64,000 bases of DNA, from positions 13,765,775-13,829,774 of the forward strand of contig NC_092264.1 in NCBI RefSeq assembly GCF_036320965.1. Reading direction: 5' to 3'. Of the stretch, positions 43,584 to 54,589 are shown one piece after another. A model generated the notes under the pieces. That model ran no database searches and was not told where the DNA came from. It saw nothing but the letters and a program-made list of their open reading frames with translations. Every line of letters begins with the position of its first letter. Positions within the stretch are counted from its first letter, which is position 1. The stretch is from Panulirus ornatus (lineage: Eukaryota > Arthropoda > Malacostraca > Decapoda > Palinuridae). Position numbers and translations under genes: made by a program.

Positions 43584-44871
43584 AGAAGGCATATGATAGA
43601 GTTGATAGAGATGCTCTGTGGAAGGTATTAAGAATATATGGTGTGGGAGGCAAGTTGTTAGAAGCAGTGAAAAGTTTTTATCGAGGATGTAAGGCATGTG
43701 TACGTGTAGGAAGAGAGGAAAGTGATTGGTTCTCAGTGAATGTAGGTTTGCGGCAGGGGTGTGTGATGTCTCCATGGTTGTTTAATTTGTTTATGGATGG
43801 GGTTGTTAGGGAGGTGAATGCAAGAGTTTTGGAAAGAGGGGCAAGTATGAAGTCTGTTGGGGATGAGAGAGCTTGGGAAGTGAGTCAGTTGTTGTTCGCT
43901 GATGATACAGCGCTGGTGGCTGATTCATGTGAGAAACTGCAGAAGCTGGTGACTGAGTTTGGTAAAGTGTGTGAAAGAAGAAAGTTAAGAGTAAATGTGA
44001 ATAAGAGCAAGGTTATTAGGTACAGTAGGGTTGAGGGTCAAGTCAATTGGGAGGTGAGTTTGAATGGAGAAAAACTGGAGGAAGTGAAGTGTTTTAGATA
44101 TCTGGGAGTGGATCTGGCAGCGGATGGAACCATGGAAGCGGAAGTGGATCATAGGGTGGGGAAGGGGGTGAAAATTCTGGGAGCCTTGAAGAATGTGTGG
44201 AAGTCGAGAACATTATCTCGGAAAGCAAAAATGGGTATGTTTGAAGGAATAGTGGTTCCAACAATGTTGTATGGTTGCGAGGCGTGGGCTATGGATAGAG
44301 TGGTGTGCAGGAGGATGGATGTGCTGGAAATGAGATGTTTGAGGACAATGTGTGGTGTGAGGTGGTTTGATCGAGTAAGTAACGTAAGGGTAAGAGAGAT
44401 GTGTGGAAATAAAAAGAGCGTGGTTGAGAGAGCAGAAGAGGGTGTTTTGAAATGGTTTGGGCACATGGAGAGAATGAGTGAGGAAAGATTGACCAAGAGG
44501 ATATATGTGTCGGAGGTGGAGGGAACGAGGAGAAGAGGGAGACCAAATTGGAGGTGGAAAGATGGAGTGAAAAAGATTTTGTGTGATCGGGGCCTGAACA
44601 TGCAGGAGGGTGAAAGGAGGGCAAGGAATAGAGTGAATTGGATCGATGTGGTATACCGGGGTTGACGTGCTGTCAGTGGATTGAATCAGGGCATGTGAAG
44701 CGTCTGGGGTAAACCATGGAAAGCTGTGTAGGTATGTATATTTGCGTGTGTGGACGTATGTATATACATGTGTATGGGGGTGGGTTGGGCCATTTCTTTC
44801 GTCTGTTTCCTTGCGCTACCTCGCAAACGCGGGAGACAGCGACAAAGCAAAAAATAAAAAATAAAAAAAGA
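43584..44871 (+). mobile_element. RTE-A copy with perfect 11-bp TSD and intact frame
   Basis: It is flanked by 'aataatcctgt' at 43573-43583 and 44872-44882. It is 5'-truncated just after motif A ('KAYDRVDRDALW' codons). An open frame of 340 codons (43643-44665) has no break: 'GLRQGCVMSP', 'LLFADDTALVA', 'YLGVDLAADGTMEAEV' and 'WFGHMERM', ending in VVYRG. The UTR is short with an A-rich tail (44848-44871). The perfect duplication and intact frame point to one of the most recent insertions here. Confidence 0.96.
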
Positions 44872-44882
44872 AATAATCCTGT

Positions 44883-45981
44883 CGTCTAATGTTACAACCT
44901 ACTACTACTACCTAATGCTCCCACCTACTACTTCTACATAAAGCTCCAGTCTAGTGTTCCTACCTACTACTTCTATCTATTGCACCTACTATTTTGTCAA
45001 AAGGCAGGGCTAGTGCAAAGTCCTCTGCAGAAAGATCTAGAGTTGCAAAGAATGAGCTGAGTTAAGTGTTTTCCAGTGTTATATGTGACAAGGAGAGATA
45101 GTATGTTTGTGGGTAGAATATGAGCAATCCATGTTTGGGTGAGGCAGAAAGAAAAGACAGCTGCTTGGGGCAAAGGAATGCAACTTAACAAACACTGAAG
45201 TGCAGGCGCACTACACAGTTATCACTAACGCTCCCAGTATTCTGGCAGGTAGTACCAGTAATATACTTCCCTGCTTGTGGTTGCTTAGCAAGTGCAGCTA
45301 GAGATATATAAGTCGGAGATGCCAAAGAAATTTGTGATTTTAATAGGGATTGCCTTTTTGCAAGAAGTTTGGTGTAGTTTTAAGTGTCGTGTAATCCATC
45401 AGTTTAGTTTCCACGGTGGACTAGTAAGAACTGCTTACAGCAGTGCTGAAGTCCATATTCCATATTGATACTGTGGGTAAAGGTTAAAAGTGAGTATGAG
45501 TAAACTAAGAGGCTGTGCACACATGCTGTCCCACGTAAATTGGAACAAGTTAAAGATAAGTTTTCTTTGTTTTTTGTACTTTATCCCCTTTCCTGCTTTT
45601 GCAAGTTTGTGCAAGAAGCAGATGGCAGAACCTACTTTGAGAAAGTTTTATTATAAAGCAGAGAATTTTGGCCTTCCAGTCCTGCTCCTCGTAGTTACCC
45701 TTTGTATTCCATCTCCCAGGAATATGATATGTGGACAGCTATAGACGTCAGTACATTTACTTATGACAAAAGCAAAACAGTTTATGCTGAGGAAAGGAAA
45801 TATGAGTGTAAGATATTTGAACAGAATAATTGTCAGAATTTTTAGTATAATGAATTCTTTTTGATACTAATTTGGGCACCATAAATTATTGTGATGCAAA
45901 GGAAGCAATATAGCCTCATCTACAATGTCAAACACAATACTCCAGTGGAAATCAATAAGAAAACATGACATCTATACTCAC
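44883..45981. other. Unassigned sequence 3' of the MFSD6-like exons
   Basis: CTA-rich at 44885-44990. No further MFSD6-like exon was found here although the phase-1 donor at 45981 requires one. Two open frames (45191-44997 on - and 45490-45744 on +) are not recognisable. Confidence 0.4.
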
Positions 45982-46134
45982 CTCTTTCTGCTACTATGTG
46001 CTTCAGATAAAAGAAGTGGATGATCATATAGAAGAAACCACAGCCAATGGAGATGTAAGCAAATATTCTGAAGGATTTGGATGTTCCGTATGAAGCAATG
46101 AGAAAGCCACCAAGTAGTGACCCGACTCCACGAC
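45982..46134 (-). CDS. MFSD6-like major facilitator gene, exon (C-terminal transmembrane part)
   Basis: The exon encodes, after the split Gly, 'RGVGSLLGGFLIASYGTSKS' then a hydrophobic stretch with 'FRIFAYISIGCGFFYMI' and 'KHIVAERG'. The motif G.GRG.GS..GG.L is characteristic of the MFS_6 (MFSD6) family, followed by a transmembrane helix. The acceptor 'gggctag' is at 46135-46141 (read on -) and the donor 'g|gtgagt' is at 45981-45976. Length is 153 bases, phase 2 bases in, 1 base out. Joined to 48494-48645 the junction reads 'HYSLGRGVGS', as the family requires. The next exon was not found. Confidence 0.85.
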
Positions 46135-46489
46135 CTAGCCCAGGGCACAACATATAGAACATTAATTGTCATATCTTAATTTATCTACCAACCCAACCAT
46201 AATTAGACTTTTACATGGGATGAAGAGTAACATTAAGATTGTTTTTCAAAAAAAAAAAAAATGTAATTTTTTCTATAATTGCTTACCCTGCCTTACAAGC
46301 AAGCTTGTATCAGGAACAAACAAGGGCCTCATTTGCACACATCCGTGATGTATACTATATTGTGTCTGCAAAAAACTTTTCTGCCTCCCCATACATTTTC
46401 ATAGGTGGTTACACTTATATGTTAGTTATTTTATCATCTCTGTGTATCATCTATGAAAACATATGGACACTGTACCAATGTTAGAGCCC

Positions 46490-47470
46490 AGTATCCAAAG
46501 CCAAGCCTCAGACACTATTTCATGGTTTACCATGAATGCCTCACATGCTGGTTCAGCCTACAAACAGAACTGTTCCTGATATACCACAGCATTCCAACCC
46601 ATTCTGTCTCATGCAAACCTCTCACCCTCCTGAAAGTTTAGTTGCCAATATACAAAAGCCTCCTTTGCTCCATTCAATCCCCTTCTTGGTCTCCTTTTCC
46701 TCTCCATTTCTAACACATACTATAGATCTTCATAGTCAAGTCTTTCTTTGTTCATCATCTCCACATGTCTGAACCATTTTGGCACAACCTGGTCACTCGT
46801 ACTGCACTTTCTACCACACTTCTCTCCAACATTGTCATTCCTTTAATGGCCAACCTGCCTCACACTGCACATTGTCCTTGGGCATATCGTTTTCAGCATT
46901 TTCAATATCATTCATTCTTCTGCATTCATGGCTCAAGACTCGTGTCCATGATGTTGTTGGGACTTCAGACATACCCATCTTGGCTCTAACAGTCACTTTC
47001 CTCTCCTTCCACACACACCTCAGTGCATCCAGGACTTTAGCCCTATCTCCCACACTTTAACTCACTGCATCTTCCATGGTCTCATGAGCTGTCATGTACG
47101 TAAAGGATTGTAAGTCCTCCCCACTGAAACTGGCAATGAAATCCTTCTGTCTCATCCCCCTGTTGCACCTTATTACCTTCTTTTGTTCACATTTACTCAC
47201 ACCTTTCTCTTTTCACATGCTCTGCCAAACTCTGTTACTAGCTTCTTGAGTTTCTCTCTGGAATCTGCCACCAAAACAGTGTCATCTGTAAACAGCAAGT
47301 GATTCACCTCCCATACTCCAAACCCAACTATACATTAAACCTGTCCCTTCCTCTAAGACCCTAGTATTTATAACCCTGTCCATAAGTGGATTGAGCAACC
47401 ATGTGACGTCACGCATCCTTGACACAGACCCGCCTTCTTTGGGAAATACTCACCCTCCTCCCTTCATGTA
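46490..47470 (-). mobile_element. Ancient RTE-A-related copy
   Basis: On + it reads as diverged reverse RTE-A: 'tttcatggtttaccatgaat', 'ccttcttggtctcctttt', 'tcttcatagtcaagtctttc', 'cacactgcacattgtcct', and 'acagtgtcatctgtaaacag', which on the - strand is the FADD coding region. Every frame is broken. It covers motif C to the C-terminus. Confidence 0.8.
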
Positions 47471-47479
47471 TATAGTGGG

Positions 47480-48115
47480 GTGGAAGGATGAAACAATGAA
47501 GAATGTTTGAAGGTACAATAGTCCCAGCAGTGTTGTATGGATGCAAAGCATGGACTGTAGGTAAGAATGCCCTAAAGAGGATGATTGTGTTGGAAATTAA
47601 ATGTTTGAGGACAATGCCTGGTGTGAGGAGGGTTGATCAAGTAAGAGGGGGGTGGTAAGAAAGGGGTGTGACAATAAGAAAAGTAAGGATGAGGGAACTG
47701 AAGGTGTGTTGAAATGGTTTGGACTTATGGAGAGAATGAGTAACAAAAAGTTGACAAAGAGGATATATGTCAGAAATGTAGGGAATAGGGAGAAGGGGAA
47801 GACTGATTTGGAGATGGAAGGATGAAACAGAAAAGGCTTTGAGTGCTTGGAGCTTGAACACGCTGGAGGATGAAAGTGGGCGCAGGATTGAGTGAATAAG
47901 AGCAATGTGGTATACAGGGGGTAATGTGCAATCAGTTTACTGAACCAGGGCATATAAAGTTGCTAGGTGGAACCACAGAAAGGTCTATGGGACCTGGTTT
48001 TGGACAAGAGTCTATGGTTTCCATGCATTACACATGATAGTTTGAGAGTGGATGTGAGGAAATGAAGCCATATCATTGTTTGTCCCCAGTGCTGCCTCAC
48101 AATGAACAGGTACCT
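47480..48115 (+). mobile_element. Ancient RTE-A-related copy, opposite orientation
   Basis: 'gaatgtttgaaggtacaata' then 'gtgttgtatggatgcaaagc' and 'ttgtgttggaaattaaatgt' match the family's C-terminal coding part; 'gttgaaatggtttggactta' is the WFGHMERM region. The long UTR follows at 47950-48110. It is strongly diverged. Confidence 0.8.
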
Positions 48116-48493
48116 CATCTTGGAGCTTGCAAACACTTAATAGCCTGAACTACTCAACTCCTTTTCTTGAGAAACTAACTACAATCCTATCTGCTCTAAG
48201 AGCTTAGCCACACTTCACCTTACACAAGGTTTTCACTACGTTCTAGCTTTTCACCAAACCATTGTTTGGTACTCTCATCCTGCATGTCACTCCATCCTAA
48301 ATACACATCTGCTGCCATATAACCTGACACATTCAGCAGTCCTTCAAGAAACTTGCTCCATCTGTTTTTCAACATATTCGTGAATGCTAGAAAAAAGAGA
48401 AAATTACACTGTTTGAGAAGATTAATAGTAGCTGTTTTATTTTGACAGACAAATCAACAGAGTAGAGTACTCTGGAGAGGAATACATTCTAAC

Positions 48494-48645
48494 CTAGAGA
48501 GTAATGGATGGAGCCAGCAAGACCAGTCATCGTAGCCAGTAGACCCTTAGGTGCCAGGATAGGACAGTAGGTGAGTGCAGCCAGCCACATCAGTTGGTAA
48601 GTGAATACCTCCAGGATCTCAAAGGGGAAGACCCACCATGGGTTG
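48494..48645 (-). CDS. MFSD6-like major facilitator gene, exon
   Basis: The exon encodes 'NPWWVFPFEILEVFTYQLMW' then 'LAALTYCPILAPKGLLATMT' and 'GLAGSIHYSL'. NPWW..P.E.LE......W.A...Y....AP.GLLAT.QG..G.I.YG is the hallmark of the MFS_6 domain, so this is a multi-pass membrane transporter-like protein. Two transmembrane helices fall within the exon. The acceptor is 'tgcag' at 48646-48650 (read on -) and the donor is 'tag|gttaga'. Length is 152 bases with 1 base in, 1 base out. Upstream exons would lie beyond 48660 but were not found in the window. Substrate unknown. Confidence 0.9.
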
Positions 48646-49480
48646 CTGCATAATCAAAGGTGCATTTATTATTAAGAATAAAGGTTGTTTTTCATTGCAA
48701 GAAACATTTTGTGAATTCAAAAAATCATCAAGAATACAGTTTCTAGATAATGTGAATCAGTATTAGATAATACCTGTCAAACTTCAAAATTACTATAATG
48801 TAGTATCCTCATTGCTTTTGAGTTGTGGATTGGCAGTTAGATAAAGTTTGATTCACAGCAAAATGATTTGTTACAATTTTTTTTAATGATTCTTCTGAAA
48901 TTTTTTTGTTCTTTAACCAAGCCCTTTCACTCTGTAAAGCAGAAATAGATGAAGTTCTTTGTCCCAAATACAAAACCACATTTCTGTATAGAGCAGGCAT
49001 CAGGCATGGTTTCAGAAACAAAAAATTAAACCTGTTATACTCATCCTGTGTATTTATGCAATGCATTAATTGCTGTGATTTAGAATATATTAACCTATGG
49101 AGATCTCAGATACTAGCTTGTAAAAAAAATTTAGATTATGCATTTAAGTTATATTACAATCTAATAAATGTTTTTGAAAAGGTTGAAGCATGAGGAAAAA
49201 CACACATGAAGTTTTAGCACTATTTTGATGATGGAGACAGTGAATAGTTCAAAATATGCAACGATACAGCAACCAGATATCATGACATGATATTTAGTAA
49301 GGAACTTGTTAGAAAAGATGTAAAGAAGCACTGTATAAGAGTGGTGGATAAATGAAATAAACTGAGATATGAGACTGTGAATGTGAACAGCATACAGAAG
49401 TTAGAAATGTCATAGGACAATAAAATTCAAGAGATGGTCCCGTACAAGTGTAGAACATCCTCCCCATAGGTGTATCATTG
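48646..49480. other. Unassigned sequence upstream of the MFSD6-like exon
   Basis: AT-rich. It should be intron of the MFSD6-like gene. No exon seen. Confidence 0.45.
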
Positions 49481-49517
49481 AATGCAGCCTCACTTCAAGT
49501 AGATAATCATGTATTAT

Positions 49518-49525
49518 TGCTATTA

Positions 49526-49580
<55 letters not shown>

Positions 49581-49599
49581 CATTATTATTGTTATTATT

Positions 49600-49646
<47 letters not shown>
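49518..49646. repeat. (TTA)n / (ATT)n trinucleotide microsatellite
   Basis: About 129 bases of ATT/TTA triplets with a few interruptions (cat, gtt, gtg). Confidence 0.96.
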
Positions 49647-49647
<1 letters not shown>

Positions 49648-49679
49648 TTTCATTTATTATTTGATACGTTTGCCATTTT

Positions 49680-50165
49680 CACATTATTGAGATAGCACTT
49701 GGAACAGGCAAAGAAAAGGCCTTAGTTGCTCATGTCAGTTGTCTAGCTGTCATATATACTGCACCAAAACCACAACCTGGTCCACAGGCCTTTCCATGGT
49801 TTCCCCTGGCTACCCCGCATTCCCTGGTTCACTCCATTGACAGAACACTGCCCCCTATATGCCACATTACTCCGGATAACTCTGTCCCATGAATGCCTTT
49901 TACCCTCCTGTATATTCAGGTCCCGAACACTCAAACTCCTATCTTTCCACCCTTCTGCCAGAAACTTGGTCACCCCCTCTCCTTGTCCTCTCCATTTCTG
50001 AAACACGTCTTCTTTGTCAACCTCTTCTTACTCATTCTTTCTGTATGTCCAGACAATTTCAGTACACCCTCTTCAGCTCTCTCAACCATACTTTTCTAGC
50101 TCAGCCCTCCTTACTCCACATATTGTCCTTAAACATTCCATTTCCAACACATTCATGCACTTCTG
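49680..50165 (-). mobile_element. Ancient RTE-A-related copy, 3' part
   Basis: 'aggcctttccatggtttccc', 'ttcactccattgacagaaca', 'tgaatgccttttaccctcct', 'tatattcaggtcccgaacac' and 'cacatattgtccttaaacat' line up in order with the family 3' UTR and C-terminal coding part on the - strand. Diverged. Confidence 0.8.
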
Positions 50166-50189
50166 TACATTGTCATCTATATAACAATA

Positions 50190-53076
50190 ATAATCCATGA
50201 GCTGGATTATTGTTATTATGATCGTTATTATCCCCAAGACCCCTTTTATAGGGCTCCTACAAATTTTAGGCTTCACTTCCACCAGTAGGGATATACTGTA
50301 ATGGACTTTTTTGGACTGAAAAGCTCCTTGATGAGATTATACACTCCAGTGTTGCTGAAGGTAACTTTTCTCTTGCAGTGTAACTACATACTGTCTTTAG
50401 GAAATCTGTGTATGTTGTGTATATGTCTATATGCAGAGAGTGCAGGGCAGTTGTTTTCCTTATAGTAGTTGCATCATAGGCATGAAGGCCTTGAGATATG
50501 TCGAAACAGTCTTTGTAGTGATGAGTGATGTCTAGAGCACAGGTAGGAAAGTGACTCATTTGTTTGTGGAGTTGGTTTCAGATGGGTTGGAGTTTATGAT
50601 TTAGTTGGAAAGTCGTTTGTTTAGTACATGTCGGGTTTCTTCACTTTACATGTGTTTTGTCAATGTTATGTTTGTTGGGGATAGGAGGCATCTGTGAATA
50701 GAGGTTATTGAAATGTGAGGCAGGCATAAGCTTTTGATTTCTACTTGGGGGTTGTTGGTTAGTTATAGAGTGGTTTGGATGGGAGGGGTCTAGTGTTGTT
50801 GCATAGAACTGAGTCTCAGGCATGTTGAGGTGGAATTGTATTGGGAGGATCGTTCTTTCATTTGAAGGTGTGTGTTTGTGGCTGCTGGGCAGCCAGTGAT
50901 TATTCTGAATGCATTATTTTGTGTGGTTGGTAGCTTTATTATATATGTTTTTCATAGGATGGAAGACCAGGCAAGTGAGGAATAGTTTAAAGTGGAGCAT
51001 ATGAAATGTTTGTTGAGGACACTGAGGGATTCTTTCTCTTGTCGAAATCAGGTGCCAGTTAGTGTTTGGAGTGCATTTAGTTTGTTGTTCTTGTGTTGAT
51101 GTTATTGAGGTGGGGACTAATTGTCATATATGTGTCATAAATGATGCCCAAGATGGTTGGTGTTTTGTTTAGTGGGAGTAAGTGATCATTTAGTATGACT
51201 GGTGGGTGTGAGCTGGCCTCATGTATGTCTGGGGTTGAAAGAGTGATTGAATACATCTGTGGAGTTGCAGGCATTCTGATCTGGGAGAGTCATTGTTCCA
51301 GTTGTGTAATGTAGTATTGCATTTTTGATTATGTTACTTTGGTGTCAAGGTTTTGTGATATGATTTTGAGGTTGTCTACATATGAAAGGACTTTCATCTT
51401 AACATGTGCTTAAGGTAATGGTTGGTCATGTAAGAAGAGATTGAAGACTGTTGGGAAAAGAGCTGCTTCTTGTGGAACTCCATTTTAGAGTTTGTGTTTT
51501 TGAGATGAAGCCCTGAAGCTATGAAATTGGTCAACCAATTGTTCTCATCACTTCTATTTGGGAGTGGGTTTGTGTTGGTCAGAACTATCTAGGATATGTT
51601 TTGTGAGGTCAGTGTGTAGTGTGGTGGTAGAGTGTTTAGGTTAAAGCCATGCTGTGTGAGTGAAATTGGCATTGTTTTTTAATGTTATAGATTAACTTTC
51701 AGAGAGTTTGGATACCGAGAATAAAAGTGATATTGGGCAGTAGTAGTTGGATGGTTTGGGAGGTTGTAGGAGGAGGATTATGTTGGCAGGTTTTCAGATG
51801 TTAGGGATCTTGCTGTGTAGCCATGAATATATGAGGGTATCTGTAAGTGCTTAGATTGCAAGTGGGCCATAGTCTTTTATGCGAAAGTTTGATATTTTGT
51901 CAGGGCTTGTAGCAGGAGACTTCTTGAAGGTTTTTATTGCTCTACTTGTATCAGTTGGAGTGAATGTTGGATGGGCAGTTATTTATGGATGGATTTTTTT
52001 TGTGTGTGTGATTTTTCTGTTTTGGTGTAAGGTTGGTTTGTGGCAGATTTTGAATAATGCTTAAAGAGTATGTTTGTGTGTTCTTTGGAGAAGGGATTTC
52101 ATTAGAGTAAGTCAGGAGGGCTTCATAAGTGGGGTCTGGACTGGTGGGAAATGAGTGGATTTTCTTTTTTGTGTGCCAGAGTTGGTTGCTTTGGATTCTG
52201 TGATTCATTGTATTCGGGAAGGAGTGCCAGTTTTCTGTTTGTCTTTCAGTGATTAGGTAAGTGATGTTATTTAGAGTCTGGATTTGTTCTCTGATTTCTG
52301 TCGATGGTGAATGGTTACACCAGAGCTGGTTTCTTTCTGTGCCCTTTTAGTTTATGCCTTTTGCTGCCTTGGTTGAAGACACTGATGAAGTGTGGGATTG
52401 CATGATCTAGTGACGAGAAATCATCAGTATCTAAATTTTGGAGCTGGCAAGATTGGCTGCTGGACATGGAGGGAAGGGAGTCTTGGTGATTGGTTGCATA
52501 GGTTGAGAACATTGAAAAGCTGCAGTTGTTTACAAGTAATTCACCTTGGGGATCATGGGTGTAAGCACTGAGACAAATGGAATGGGAGACTTTGAAATCT
52601 CCAGAGGCAGGTGTTGGGCATGATGGTTAGGCTCAGGTGTTGGGGTTTGGGTGGGAGGAGAGTGTGAAACTGGAGGTATGTAGATGTTGATTAGGTTGTA
52701 GTTGGTACTGTGGAGTTACATATTTATTGTTTGTATTTCTACAATGTTGTCAGTGTCTAGGAGCTGTTTTATAGTGTCAGTGGTGTTGGGAAAGGTTTGA
52801 TTTGGTGGATGAATGTTATGAGTCCTTGTCCTTGGTGGCTGTCATTTTCTTTTCTAACAGTTATGTAGCTATAGAAATGTGGGAGAGTAGATCTGGGTGA
52901 GTCTGATTTCTTGGATGAGGGCCAAGTGGATGTTATAGTCTCTGAGTTCGCTTACTTATTCTGATGTCATTGGCTTCGAGTTGCAACATGTTTGTTTGTC
53001 AATGGGGATCTGTGAGGTAGAAGGATTTGTTTGCTGAAGATCATGCGATCTTTGATCTTTGTTTGTGGGGTGTTTG

Positions 53077-53159
<83 letters not shown>

Positions 53160-53167
53160 GGGGGGGT
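50190..53167 (-). mobile_element. Jockey-like non-LTR retrotransposon, degenerate
   Basis: On the - strand, broken frames carry an RT: 'KPSNYYCPISLLFSVSKLSE' (motif NYRPISL...), 'KHSTTTLHTDLTKHIL', 'NGVPQEAALFPTVFNLFLHD' at ~51490-51431 (motif B, normally NGVPQGA.LSPTLFN) and 'YVDNLKII' at ~51390-51365 (YADD region, degraded). A decayed C-terminal region follows near 50820-50560. Upstream open stretches (52208-51951, 52512-52315) look like the endonuclease-RT linker. The ~3 kb element has many stops. The 5' end meets a (GT)n/G run at 53082-53167. Confidence 0.72.
53082..53167. repeat. (GT)n followed by a G run
   Basis: About 61 bases of GT repeats are followed directly by ~25 G residues. Long G runs can form G-quadruplexes and are a frequent source of assembly error. 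Confidence 0.95.
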
Positions 53168-53424
53168 TGATCCTTCCTAAGTGATTGCTGCATTTCCAGT
53201 GTTCTTAGTCATCTTTAATTGATGACAGTCATGTGCAGTGGAGGTGATACCACTGGGCGCATAAGGAGCATCTGATGGCGTAGTGCTTTTGGTGTTAGTC
53301 ACTTGTCACTGTGGTGTGCTGGAAGTCCAGGGTCACATTTAATGTCTCTGGTTTGCATTAGTAGAAGGGATGATGATGATGGGGCCATCATCATCAAGTA
53401 GTGGAGAAATGTGTGTAAAATTAA
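53168..53424. other. Unassigned sequence
   Basis: No feature recognised. Confidence 0.35.
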
Positions 53425-54290
53425 CATAAGAAGTGCGGACACTGCAAGAGGCCTATTGGCCCATGCTAGGCAGGTCCTGAGTCTGTCCACCTTACAACCG
53501 ACTGCCTGAACCCATAAACACATCCAACTTTCGTTTAAAGTATTTTGTTCCCCCTATAGACCTAGCTTGCACTACTGCACTTAGGTTCCATAAATCTTCT
53601 GAACCAGTAAATAATCTTATCTGACCTGAATCTTTTTGTTTTTCTTATTCAAATCCATTATTTCTTGTCCTATCCGGTGGTGCCATTCGAAGAACTTTAT
53701 TCATGTTACCTTTATTAACACCCTTCTCCTATTCAAAAACTTCAGTCACATCCCCTGTACCCCTCCTCCTCTTAAGTGAGTGTAAATTCAGTCCTTTTAA
53801 CCTTTCTTCATAAGGGAGGATTCTAATTCCCGGGTTAATTTTTGTCATTCGCCTATGTACTCTAAACAATCTATATCAACTGCATAGTATGGAGCCCAAA
53901 ATTGTACCACATAATCAAAATGTGGTCTCACCACTGCAAGATAAAGTTGCAATAATACTCTCAGAGTTTTATTGCTAACAGTCCTATCAATGAATCCTGA
54001 CATCTTATTAGCCTTATGGCAACTTTAATACATTGTTGCCATGGCTTAAGATCCTCGCTCACTAGTACCCCTAAATCTCTCACACTCTGTTTTACCAATA
54101 GTAATATTGTCCAGTTTGTAATCAGTGCTCCTGCCTTTACCCACACTAAGTGTTGTGCATTTATCTTTGTCAAATTCCTTTTTCCATGTACTCGCCCATT
54201 CTGATAGTCTATTTAAGTCCCTCTGCAAATTCACTGAATTTTCATCTGAGTCAATTATGGCCCCTATTTTTTTATCATCAGCAAGATGTC
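53425..54290 (-). mobile_element. CR1/L2-type LINE 3' fragment
   Basis: The - strand frame 54234-54046 reads 'LQRDLNRLSEWASTWKKEFD', then 'KDKCTTLSVGK'. A second frame (54173-53961) has 'RDLGVLVSEDLKPWQQC'. The patterns L..DL..L..WA..W...FN..KC and RDLGV.I...LK...QC are standard in the post-RT region of CR1/L2-like elements. The + strand piece 'tgcaagaggcctattggccc' at 53442 belongs to the 3' region. Truncated upstream of motif C and frame-broken. Confidence 0.75.
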
Positions 54291-54589
54291 AGGGTATATG
54301 ACCTATGGTCTGGGATGTCTGTGTGGGACAACTCGAGGCTCCACTCCACATGGGAGCCTAGAATGTGAGAGACTTTGCAGCAGGAAGATTTCAAAGGGCA
54401 TGGCTCCAGTCAGCTGCATCCTAATATTCTCTTCTTGAGTGTAGGGTAGATGCTGCTTGGAACTGGCTGTCACTCCAGCCTTCTGTCCCAGTGCCACCAC
54501 AGTCAGGTTAGTTCCTCTGGCAAGATCTGTCTTATCTGTCTGTTTGTCTATCTATTTGGTTACATTTCTTTCTTGCTTTCATGTTTGAT
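54291..54589. other. Unassigned sequence
   Basis: A - strand open frame at 54500-54303 (65 codons) is not recognisable. No repeat seen. Confidence 0.35.

Larger units (their letters stand above)
46135..48493 (-). other. Intron of the MFSD6-like gene
   Basis: It is bounded by GT (48493-48492 read on -) and AG. It contains two ancient RTE-A-related fragments pointing away from each other and otherwise unique sequence. Confidence 0.8.

Noticed and set aside
48809..49193. Open frames on both strands upstream of the MFSD6-like exon as a preceding exon
   Set aside because: Neither frame shows MFS helices or a phase-compatible donor before 48645.
49478..49690. Poly-leucine frame of 70 codons
   Set aside because: It is a translation of the (TTA)n microsatellite.
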